Source of the DNA: Acidobacteriota bacterium
Lineage (GTDB): Bacteria; Acidobacteriota; Terriglobia; Bryobacterales; Bryobacteraceae
DNA: 43,684 bases
Assembly: GCA_016871155.1 (NCBI GenBank)
Contig: VFZO01000020.1
Span: forward strand, 1 to 43,684
Reading direction: 5' to 3'
Shown: piece after piece, positions 24,539 through 31,246 of the stretch
Layout: every line of letters starts with the position of its first letter
Position numbering within the stretch: the first letter of the stretch is position 1
Made by a program: the position numbers and the translations under genes
Notes under the pieces: generated by a model
What the model was told of the DNA's origin: nothing
The model's database searches: none
What the model saw: only the letters and a program-made list of their open reading frames with translations

Positions 24539-25060
24539 CTACACACGTCCGCGTTCGACCCGCAGATTGTTGGTGACGGAAAACACGCCGGACACACCGT
24601 TCGCCATCAAGTTCGCGACGTTCCGGTCAATCTCGTTGGCCACAACGCCTTCCAGAGTCACGCCGCCGTTTTTCACCAGAATCCGTATGGATGGATTGGC
24701 GCCCAGCGCGTACCGGTTTAACCCGTTAGCCCCATATACGGCCCTGGCGACGGCCAGCCGCAGGCGATCATCGTAGGGCGACAACGGCAGGACTTCAATC
24801 TTGTTCACAATGTTTCGGACACCCTCCAGCCGCGCCACCCGGTTCGCCGCGTCGCTTTTGAGCGTTGGCCGGATAACATGACCCGAAAGGTACAGCGTCT
24901 CACCGTCCAGGCGGTAGCCGAGATTGTCGAAAACCGACAGGAATGGCAGCGCAAGCAGCTCGGTGCGAACCTTCTTCTGGATTCGGTCCTCCGGGTTCGC
25001 GGCGAATGCCATGCCGGCGATCGCCAGCGTCAAGATTGTGGATTTCAGTGTGCGTTTCAT
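24539..25060 (-). CDS. Exported BON-domain protein
   Basis: A 173-residue protein from ATG 25060, which has GGAG six bases upstream and gives a clean signal peptide (MKRTLKSTILTLAIAGMAFA). Two BON repeats follow: about residues 22-85 (RIQKKVRTELLALPFL...GETLYLSGHVI...) and about 95-165 (LRLAVARAVYG...ILVKNGGVTLEGVV...), each with the G-x-V-x-L-x-G-x-V core. BON domains (as in OsmY) bind phospholipid or the outer membrane and are linked to envelope stress. An upstream ATG in the same frame would add 29 unlikely residues. It may be cotranscribed with the sulfatase. Confidence 0.92.
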   Translation of the reverse strand: MKRTLKSTILTLAIAGMAFAANPEDRIQKKVRTELLALPFLSVFDNLGYRLDGETLYLSGHVIRPTLKSDAANRVARLEGVRNIVNKIEVLPLSPYDDRLRLAVARAVYGANGLNRYALGANPSIRILVKNGGVTLEGVVANEIDRNVANLMANGVSGVFSVTNNLRVERGRV

Positions 25061-25175
25061 TTTCGTCTCCTGCCCATAAGACGCGGAAACGGCCGGCGCG
25101 GATTTCACGGGAAACAGGCATTTACAAAACTTTGACAACGCCCGCAAATACGCGTGCGATCAAGACCTGAGCGAC

Positions 25176-26402
25176 TCACCGCATCCGGCCATATTTCTTC
25201 ATCGCTTCCACAACCCGCGGCCCTGGCAGCCCAAATACGCGCAGCCCATCCACTCCCGTCGTGACCCGTGGCGCCGCCAGCATGGCATTCACAACCGCTT
25301 CTTCCGTCGCGTCGATTGTCGCCCGGAAGACCGGGTCGATCCAGTCGTTCGGCACCATCTCCAACTTCGCCATCTGCTCCGCGCCGCCCGCCCCGGCATT
25401 CGCGGTCGAGAACGCCAGGAATAAGTCACCCGACCCGTTCCCCGCCCAACTGCCGAGCTTTCCCAAGCCCATGCCAACTCGCCGGGCAATCCGTTTCAAT
25501 TGATGTGCCAGCAGCGGCGCGTCCGTCGCCACCACCACGATAATGGACCCTCGCCCGGCGTCCGCGGCCTCCCGCGCCGTATCCCGGCTCCCCGCCTGCG
25601 CGGATGTGCACGCCGGCACCCAACGAAGCCACGGCCGTGTTTGCGGCAGCGTCGTGCACGAGCGGAGATCGGTAATCTCCCGTCCCACAGGCACACCCAG
25701 GATATGTAGATCGCCCCCATAGTTGCACTGCACGAGCACGCCCACGGTGTACGACTTGCCCCCCACGTGAATCACCCGCGACGAAGTCCCGATGCCCCCT
25801 TTGAATCCGTTGCATTTCATCCCTGTTCCGCCGCCCACCGCCCCTTCTTCCACTGCACCAGTTTTGGCTGCGTCCAGCGCCGCCCAGGCATGTTCCCTTG
25901 TCACATGCTGACCATTGGCGTCGTTCATAGAGTCGAACGTCTCGGCAACAATCGGATAGGTAAAGACGAACTCCCGGCCCCGCGCGATCTGCCAGTGAAT
26001 GGCTGCATCCCGCACAACCCCCACGCTGTGCGTCCCCGTCAACAGAATTGGACCTTCCAGGAATCCGGATTCCTCGATCCAATTCACCCCCGTCATGTCT
26101 CCGTTGCCGTTTTGATTGAAGGTCGCCGCCATCACGAAATCCCAGTTCCCGCGCGGCCGCGGCAGTATCGCCGTCACCCCCGTTCGCACCGGTCCCTGCC
26201 CCGGAATTAACCGGCCCTCGCCACTGACCACCGTCGTATGGCCGACGGCAACCCCGGCAACGTCAGTGATCGCGTTTTGCGGCCCCGGCGTGCCGTCAAA
26301 CGGGATTCCCAGTGCGCGCCCGCGAGGGTTCTGCGCCCACAAGCAACCACTGACGCCGGCAAGCAAGAGCGTCGTTCCGGCAAGCAACTGAAAGGTCGGC
26401 AT
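25176..26402 (-). CDS. P1-family self-processing aminopeptidase (DmpA/BapA type), exported
   Basis: A 408-residue N-terminal-nucleophile-type hydrolase. An N-terminal signal (to about residue 23, with GC at 19-20 giving a possible lipobox VSGC) is followed by the DmpA domain: NAITDVAGVAVGHTT, VEEGAVGGGTGMKCNGFKGG, then VQCNYGGDLHILGVPVG, and the self-cleavage site AG-NG323|S324-GDLFLAFSTAN, where Ser324 becomes the nucleophile of the beta chain. Members are D- or L-aminopeptidases or beta-peptidyl aminopeptidases. The start is ATG 26402; a TATATT eight bases upstream could be a -10 element for a leaderless message. A lipoprotein or periplasmic location is inferred. It is divergent from the DinB gene. 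Confidence 0.92.
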   Translation of the reverse strand: MPTFQLLAGTTLLLAGVSGCLWAQNPRGRALGIPFDGTPGPQNAITDVAGVAVGHTTVVSGEGRLIPGQGPVRTGVTAILPRPRGNWDFVMAATFNQNGNGDMTGVNWIEESGFLEGPILLTGTHSVGVVRDAAIHWQIARGREFVFTYPIVAETFDSMNDANGQHVTREHAWAALDAAKTGAVEEGAVGGGTGMKCNGFKGGIGTSSRVIHVGGKSYTVGVLVQCNYGGDLHILGVPVGREITDLRSCTTLPQTRPWLRWVPACTSAQAGSRDTAREAADAGRGSIIVVVATDAPLLAHQLKRIARRVGMGLGKLGSWAGNGSGDLFLAFSTANAGAGGAEQMAKLEMVPNDWIDPVFRATIDATEEAVVNAMLAAPRVTTGVDGLRVFGLPGPRVVEAMKKYGRMR

Positions 26403-26471
26403 GAGTGCAGAATATACTACGCCCGCCGGCCCTACACTGCATCGCTTCGGCTACAATCTCGATTGGAATAT
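26403..26471. promoter_or_regulatory. Short divergent promoter interval between P1 peptidase and DinB-like gene
   Basis: On the plus strand TACAAT (26452-26457) lies 14 bases before the DinB ATG. On the minus strand TATATT (complement of 26411-26416) lies 8 bases before the peptidase ATG. Both resemble -10 hexamers, but I find no matching -35 boxes, so this is tentative. Confidence 0.3.
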
Positions 26472-26969
26472 ATGGTACTCACCACGCAGGAACTCATTCA
26501 ATCGCTTCGGAACGAGATCCGGATTCTCGTCCACCTTTGCGGCAAGGCCGCGCCCGAGATGCTCGATTACCGTCCGACACCGGCGCAGCGCAGCTTGATC
26601 GAACTCGTCCGCTACTTGACCATCATGGGACCGGTATTGGTGCCCTCGGTCAAGGCCGGCTCGTTCCTCGTCGACCAGTGGAACGCAGCCGAGACCGCTT
26701 CCAAGTCTTTGGATTTCGACGCTGCTGTCAAGAGTCTTGCCTCCCAGGCAGAATTCTATGCCTCGGCCCTGTCCGCCTTCACCGTCGAGGAAATGCGCGG
26801 TGAGATCGAGTTGTTCGGAACAAAAGCCAGCCGCGGTCAGCATTTGGTCAGCATGGTACTGTGCGGCCACGCCGCCTACCGCACACAGTTGTTCTGTTAC
26901 CTGAAGGCCGCGGGCCGCCCGGAGTTGAACACGATGAATCTTTGGGCGGGCGTCGACGGGGCGATGTAG
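26472..26969 (+). CDS. DinB-like four-helix-bundle protein
   Basis: A 165-residue soluble helical protein. The pattern (RNEIRILVHL near the N-terminus, EMLDYRPTPAQRSLIELVRYL, then GHAAYRTQLFCYLKAAG near the end) matches the DinB/DUF664-type fold. The usual triad of metal-binding histidines seems incomplete: a His at about 17 and one in GHAAYR are visible, a third is not obvious. The ATG at 26472 is used; the frame is open further 5' but that part is antisense to the peptidase gene and lacks a ribosome binding site. Members include thiol-S-transferases that use bacillithiol or mycothiol. A link to the bshC gene far downstream is speculative. Confidence 0.7.
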   Translation: MVLTTQELIQSLRNEIRILVHLCGKAAPEMLDYRPTPAQRSLIELVRYLTIMGPVLVPSVKAGSFLVDQWNAAETASKSLDFDAAVKSLASQAEFYASALSAFTVEEMRGEIELFGTKASRGQHLVSMVLCGHAAYRTQLFCYLKAAGRPELNTMNLWAGVDGAM

Positions 26970-26973
26970 CGGC

Positions 26974-28254
26974 CTAGAACCGGTCGCCGGTCTTCGAGAG
27001 CCACTGTTTCATCAGGCGGCGATGTTCCTCGAGCACCGGTCCGCCCTCCGGCCTGCGCGCCAGATTATAGGTCTCGCCCGGATCGGTCTCCAGGTCGAAG
27101 AGCTGCTCCGGCCGTGCGCCCGAATTGAACCGGACGTACTTATAGCGTTTCGTCCGCAGCATCCGGCCCTCGCGTTCGGCGATTTCGTAGCGCAGTTGGC
27201 TGGTCACGAAGAGCCGTTCCGCCGGCGCCAGAAGATCGATGCCGCGCATATCCTCCGGCGCAGGCAAGGCGGCAAGGGCGCACAGGGTCGGAACGACATC
27301 GGTGAGCGTGGCCAATCGCCGGTCCACCCGACGCGCCATTCCCGGTCCCGAAACGATCAGCGGTACCCGCAGCGATTCTTCGTAGAACGAGGCCTTTTGC
27401 GCCCAGCGATGCGCGCCCATGCCTTCGCCATGATCGCTGGCGAATAGGACGTGGGTGTTTGCCGGATCTATCGCAGCCAGCACCTTCCCGATCTCCGCGT
27501 CCACCTGTTCCACCATCCGGTAGTAATCGTGATGGTACTGGCGCATGTCATCTGGCTTCCAGTTCGAAGCGATGCCAACGGCTTTCGACATCAGGTCGTA
27601 ACCCGCGGTGCGGTGATACTGAATGGCCTCGGGCTCATCGGGATCCACCGCCATGTTGCCCGGCGTGTGCGGATACCGCTCGACCGCGGCGTGACTGCCT
27701 GCGCCCGGATGCTGCCGGATCCAGTCGCAGATATCGTGCGGATTCATGAAGCTCGCCACCAGCAGAAACGGACCCTTCGGGTTGCCGCGCAGCCACTCCG
27801 CACAGGCGTTCGAAAGCGGAGCGTCCATATCCTTGCCCAGCGCGGAGCCGCCAGCGATCTTGGTGAATCCCGTCATGCCGTCGAATGCCTTCGGCAAATG
27901 CCACTTGCCGCCATAGGCCGTGTTGTATCCGGCGGCCCGGAAAATTTCCCCCATCGACGCCATACCCGGCGCGATCGGTCCGCCATTGCCCATCACCCCC
28001 GTTTCGTGCGGCATGCGGCCAGTGAAGATCGACGAGCGCGACGGTGAGCAAACCGGATATGGACAGATGGCATTGGAAAACGTCACACCGCGCGCGGCGA
28101 TGGAATCCATGGCCGGCGTGCGCAGCCACGGATTCCCCGCACCGCTCCAAGCGTTGTGCGTCTGCTGGTCCGTAAGGATCACGACGATGTTCGGCCGCGC
28201 CGCCTGCATGGAGGTTAGCGCCCCGGCCACAAGTTCTCTGCGAGTTAGACTCAC
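26974..28254 (-). CDS. Sulfatase (formylglycine-dependent), Tat-like signal
   Basis: A 426-residue sulfatase. The GTG at 28254 overlaps the stop of the Gfo/Idh gene as GTGA, and the resulting N-terminus (SLTRRELVAGAL) is Tat-like; the open frame extends much further upstream, but only antisense to, or inside, the neighbouring gene. Motifs: NIVVILTDQQ (metal Asp), C69-SPSR-SSIFTGRM (Cys to formylglycine), YGGKWHLPK and LFASDHGEGMGAH. The C-terminus has the RYKYVRFNSG and LFDLETDPGETYNLA blocks of choline-sulfatase/heparan-sulfatase-like groups. With the Gfo/Idh protein it forms a two-gene unit for sulfated or modified sugars. It converges on the DinB-like gene. Confidence 0.93.
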   Translation of the reverse strand: MSLTRRELVAGALTSMQAARPNIVVILTDQQTHNAWSGAGNPWLRTPAMDSIAARGVTFSNAICPYPVCSPSRSSIFTGRMPHETGVMGNGGPIAPGMASMGEIFRAAGYNTAYGGKWHLPKAFDGMTGFTKIAGGSALGKDMDAPLSNACAEWLRGNPKGPFLLVASFMNPHDICDWIRQHPGAGSHAAVERYPHTPGNMAVDPDEPEAIQYHRTAGYDLMSKAVGIASNWKPDDMRQYHHDYYRMVEQVDAEIGKVLAAIDPANTHVLFASDHGEGMGAHRWAQKASFYEESLRVPLIVSGPGMARRVDRRLATLTDVVPTLCALAALPAPEDMRGIDLLAPAERLFVTSQLRYEIAEREGRMLRTKRYKYVRFNSGARPEQLFDLETDPGETYNLARRPEGGPVLEEHRRLMKQWLSKTGDRF

Positions 28255-29399
28255 AGTTCCACGTTTCGCGCGCTGTGATTCCACACCGCGCGCCGGCCAT
28301 GTTTCAGCGACAAGTTGGCGAGTTGCACCACAAGCGCCGCCTGGAAGCCCAGCTCCATCGGCGCCGTTGGCCGTTTCCGCGTTCGCACGCACTCCAAGAA
28401 ATTGCGGACATGTAGCTGGGTGGCGAATCCGAAGCCGCGAGCGGATTGCCGCTCCAGCAGGACCTCGTCCTCTTTTCCGGCCGCATGGACTTTGCAGTTT
28501 TCCCGGCCTATATCCATGCGCGCCTTGTCGCCATCCAACTGGTTCAATTGATCGTTGCGCGATTGATAGCGCATCGCGGCGTAATTGATTGAAAAGACGC
28601 CGATGAAGTCTTCCGGATACTCGGCCGTCACTACCACCGACTCCGGCGTATTCACGTCCGCGCGATGCGGCCGGTTCGCCGACGCAGTCACTGCTCTCGG
28701 ATACGACGCGTTCATCAGCATGTGGATGCCGTCGTAGACGTGTGCGCCCTGGTCGGCGACGATCCCGCCGGCGTACTCCGAATAGAACCGCCAGTTCCGG
28801 AACCGGCCGGCGTCGAATGCATGTTTGGCCGCCGGACCCTGCCACTGCTCCCAGTCGAGCTTGCCCTCCAGCTTCGGCGCACCGGCGTTCAGGTAGTTGT
28901 TCAGCCACCAACTCCGGATCATCCGCACGCTGCCTAGCGTGCCGGCTGCCACGATTTCGCGCGCCTGAATATAGAGGTCGTAGGAACGGCGCTGCATGCC
29001 CACCTGGACAATGCGGTTCGATCTCCGCTCCGCTTCGACAAGCTCCACGCCCTGCTCAGGAGTCTGACACAGCGGCTTTTCGACGTACACGTCCTTGCCG
29101 GCGGCCATCGCGTCCAGCACCATCCGATGGTGCCAATGCTCCGGCGTCGCGATCAGCACGGCGTCGATCGCCGGGTCGTCCAGCAGTTTGCGATAGTCGC
29201 GAACGGCCTGCGCGCCCTTCGCCTTGGATAGCGCGTTTTCCAGATTGGGTTCGTAGACGTCGCAAATGGCGGTCACCTGCACGTTGGGATCTTTCTGGAA
29301 TTCGGTCATCACATAGGTGCCGCGTCCACCTGCGCCGATGACGCCGAGGCGCACGCGATTCATCGCTTGAAGAGAGAGTAAGAACGAACGGCGGAGCAT
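28251..29399 (-). CDS. Gfo/Idh/MocA-family oxidoreductase with Tat-like N-terminus
   Basis: About 382 residues. The Rossmann motif GVIGAGGRG is at about 19-27, ICDVYEPN ends the second strand, the Gfo/Idh signature is E107-K-P109, and a C-terminal beta-sheet domain carries a GIVADQGAHVYDGIHML segment with the conserved His. The N-terminus LRRSFLLSL resembles a Tat signal, as in many exported Gfo/Idh proteins that carry NAD(P) tightly bound. The start is uncertain: ATG 29399, ATG 29411 or TTG 29420 are all in frame and none has a Shine-Dalgarno. The sulfatase follows with a 4-nt overlap. The substrate is probably a pyranose or inositol derivative. Confidence 0.92.
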   Translation of the reverse strand: MLRRSFLLSLQAMNRVRLGVIGAGGRGTYVMTEFQKDPNVQVTAICDVYEPNLENALSKAKGAQAVRDYRKLLDDPAIDAVLIATPEHWHHRMVLDAMAAGKDVYVEKPLCQTPEQGVELVEAERRSNRIVQVGMQRRSYDLYIQAREIVAAGTLGSVRMIRSWWLNNYLNAGAPKLEGKLDWEQWQGPAAKHAFDAGRFRNWRFYSEYAGGIVADQGAHVYDGIHMLMNASYPRAVTASANRPHRADVNTPESVVVTAEYPEDFIGVFSINYAAMRYQSRNDQLNQLDGDKARMDIGRENCKVHAAGKEDEVLLERQSARGFGFATQLHVRNFLECVRTRKRPTAPMELGFQAALVVQLANLSLKHGRRAVWNHSARNVEL

Positions 29400-29419
29400 A
29401 CGGAATATCATAGTAGGCA

Positions 29420-30451
29420 ATGAAAGCTCTACTTCTGAAGGAATACATGAACCTCGAAGTGACCGACTTTCCGGAACCGGAAATCGGCCCTGAGGACATT
29501 CTGGTACGCGTCCGCGCGTGCGGCATCTGCGGCAGTGATATTCACGGCATCGACGGCTCTACGGGCCGCCGCATTCCGCCGTTGGTGATGGGTCACGAAG
29601 CGGCCGGCGTTGTCGCCAAACTCGGCAGCCAGGTGGAAGGCTGGGCGGAAGGCGACCGCATCACGTTCGATTCGATGATCTCGTGCGGCAAATGCGACTT
29701 CTGCACCTCCGGCCATCGCAACCTCTGCAACAACCGTATGGTGCTCGGCGTCTCCTGCGGCGACTATCGCCGCCACGGCGCCTTCGCCGAGTACGTCGCC
29801 GTTCCGGCGCGCATCTGTTACAAGTTGCCGGACGCACTGCCGTATGAGCACGCCGCATTAATTGAAGCCGTCTCGGTCGCCGTGCACGCTGTCGATATCA
29901 CGCCGGTGAGGCTGGGCGATACAGCCGTTGTAGTAGGCGCCGGCATGATTGGGCTCTTGACGATTCAGGCCGCGATCAACGCCGGCTGCACCACGGTCTT
30001 CGCAATCGACCTGGACGACGCGAAGCTCGCGCTGGCCAAGAAACTTGGCGCCGCCGACGGATTCAATCCGAAACATTGCGACGCGGCCGCCGAAGTGGTC
30101 AAGCGTACAGGCGGCAAGGGCGCCGACATTGTGTTGGAGGCCGTTGGAGCAACCGAGCCGGTGAAGACCGCACTGGCCGCTGTTCGCAAGGGCGGCACCG
30201 TGACGCTGATCGGGAACATCACGCCGAAAATCGAGCTGAACCTCCAGTCCGTTGTGACCCGCGAGGTCCGCCTGCAGGGCACCTGCGGATCGAATGGCGA
30301 GTATCCGGCCTGCATCGATCTGCTGGTGACGGGACGAATCAAGGTGAACGAAATCATCAGCGCGAAGGTTTCGCTCGACGACGCGCCCAGCGCCTTCAAC
30401 CGGCTCTACAACCATGAGCCGAATCTGATGAAAGTGATTGTGCAGCCGTAA
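29420..30451 (+). CDS. Zinc-dependent medium-chain alcohol/polyol dehydrogenase
   Basis: A 343-residue MDR enzyme. Catalytic zinc ligands are Cys37 (GICGSD), His59 and Glu60 (MGHEAAG). The structural zinc lobe has Cys89, 92, 95 and 103 (SCGKCDFCTSGHRNLC). The nucleotide fold contains VVVGAGMIGLL with Asp in AIDLDD, which favours NAD. It resembles galactitol-1-phosphate/sorbitol-type dehydrogenases. The TAA overlaps the ATG of the following SDR by one base, so the two are coupled and likely oxidise a sugar alcohol or sugar acid in sequence. The ATG is only about 20 bp from the start of the divergent Gfo/Idh gene, leaving almost no room for promoters. Confidence 0.93.
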   Translation: MKALLLKEYMNLEVTDFPEPEIGPEDILVRVRACGICGSDIHGIDGSTGRRIPPLVMGHEAAGVVAKLGSQVEGWAEGDRITFDSMISCGKCDFCTSGHRNLCNNRMVLGVSCGDYRRHGAFAEYVAVPARICYKLPDALPYEHAALIEAVSVAVHAVDITPVRLGDTAVVVGAGMIGLLTIQAAINAGCTTVFAIDLDDAKLALAKKLGAADGFNPKHCDAAAEVVKRTGGKGADIVLEAVGATEPVKTALAAVRKGGTVTLIGNITPKIELNLQSVVTREVRLQGTCGSNGEYPACIDLLVTGRIKVNEIISAKVSLDDAPSAFNRLYNHEPNLMKVIVQP

Positions 30452-31245
30452 TGAATCCGACTCCCTATTTCAATTTGACCGGCCGCGTTGCCGTAGTTAC
30501 TGGTGCAAGCCGCGGGCTGGGCCAGTATTTTGGCCGCGCCCTGGCGAAGTCCGGCGCGGACCTCGTCGTCACCGCGCGTAAGGAGGAAGACTGCGATGCG
30601 TTTGTGAAGGAGATTGAGGGCTTGGGCCGGAAGGCCGTGCCCGTCGCTCTCAACGTCCGGGATTTCGACAGCATCGTGAAGTTCGCCGATGAAGCCGAAG
30701 CGGCTTTCGGCAAGATCGATATTCTGGTTAACAACGCCGGTTGCAACGTTCGCAAGCCGGCCGTAGAGATCTCCTGGGACGAGTACAATACCGTCCTGGA
30801 GACCAACTTGCGCGGCACCTTCTTTGTCGCGCAGCAGATCGCCAAGAAGATGATTCCGCGCGAGTACGGACGGATCGTCAATATCGGTTCCGTCACTAGC
30901 GTCTTCGGCTACGCCGGCATCGCTCCCTACTGCGCCTCCCGGGGCGGCGTCAAGCAGTTGACCATGGCTTTGGCCGACGAATGGGGTAAGAACGGAATAA
31001 CCGTGAACTGTCTGGCGCCCGGCTGGTTCCGTACCGAGCAAAACAAGGTGCTGTATGAGAACGCCGAGTGGCTCGACTACTTGAAGGACCGCATTCCGGT
31101 GAAGCGCCCAGGTCAGCCGAACGACCTGGACGGCGCCGTCGTGTTCCTCGCATCCGAGGAGAGCCGCTACGTCAGCGGCCAGACTCTGCTGGTGGACGGC
31201 GGCATCTCAACGGGCGCCACCCGCGCATCGGTGCAGCCGAAGTAG
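30451..31245 (+). CDS. SDR oxidoreductase (gluconate 5-dehydrogenase-like) with Arg at the catalytic Lys position
   Basis: A 264-residue classical SDR: TGASRGLG (17-24), NNAG (94-97), Ser147 in NIGSVTS, and Y160-CAS-R164, where the family YxxxK motif has Arg instead of Lys; a Lys follows at 168. The C-terminus LLVDGGIS is normal. It resembles gluconate/2-deoxygluconate dehydrogenases (PYCASxGGVKQLT). The Lys-to-Arg change could reduce or alter catalysis, or be tolerated because Arg keeps the charge. It is coupled to the zinc dehydrogenase (TAATG overlap) and converges on the M36 peptidase gene with one base between stops. Confidence 0.92.
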   Translation: MNPTPYFNLTGRVAVVTGASRGLGQYFGRALAKSGADLVVTARKEEDCDAFVKEIEGLGRKAVPVALNVRDFDSIVKFADEAEAAFGKIDILVNNAGCNVRKPAVEISWDEYNTVLETNLRGTFFVAQQIAKKMIPREYGRIVNIGSVTSVFGYAGIAPYCASRGGVKQLTMALADEWGKNGITVNCLAPGWFRTEQNKVLYENAEWLDYLKDRIPVKRPGQPNDLDGAVVFLASEESRYVSGQTLLVDGGISTGATRASVQPK

Positions 31246-31246
31246 G

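Noticed and set aside
24511-24597. A 29-residue N-terminal extension of the first sulfatase
   Set aside because: It overlaps the BON gene and places a Cys-rich non-signal sequence before the Tat-like motif.
25061-25175. A sigma-70 promoter with TTGTCA upstream of the BON gene
   Set aside because: No acceptable -10 hexamer occurs at 16-18 bp spacing.
26472-26969. DNA-damage-inducible function for the DinB-like protein
   Set aside because: The similarity is to the helical-bundle superfamily only and the metal-binding histidines appear incomplete.
28255-28911. A 219-codon N-terminal extension of the sulfatase frame
   Set aside because: It lies wholly within the Gfo/Idh coding sequence in another frame; the GTGA overlap and Tat-like N-terminus mark the GTG at 28254 as the start.
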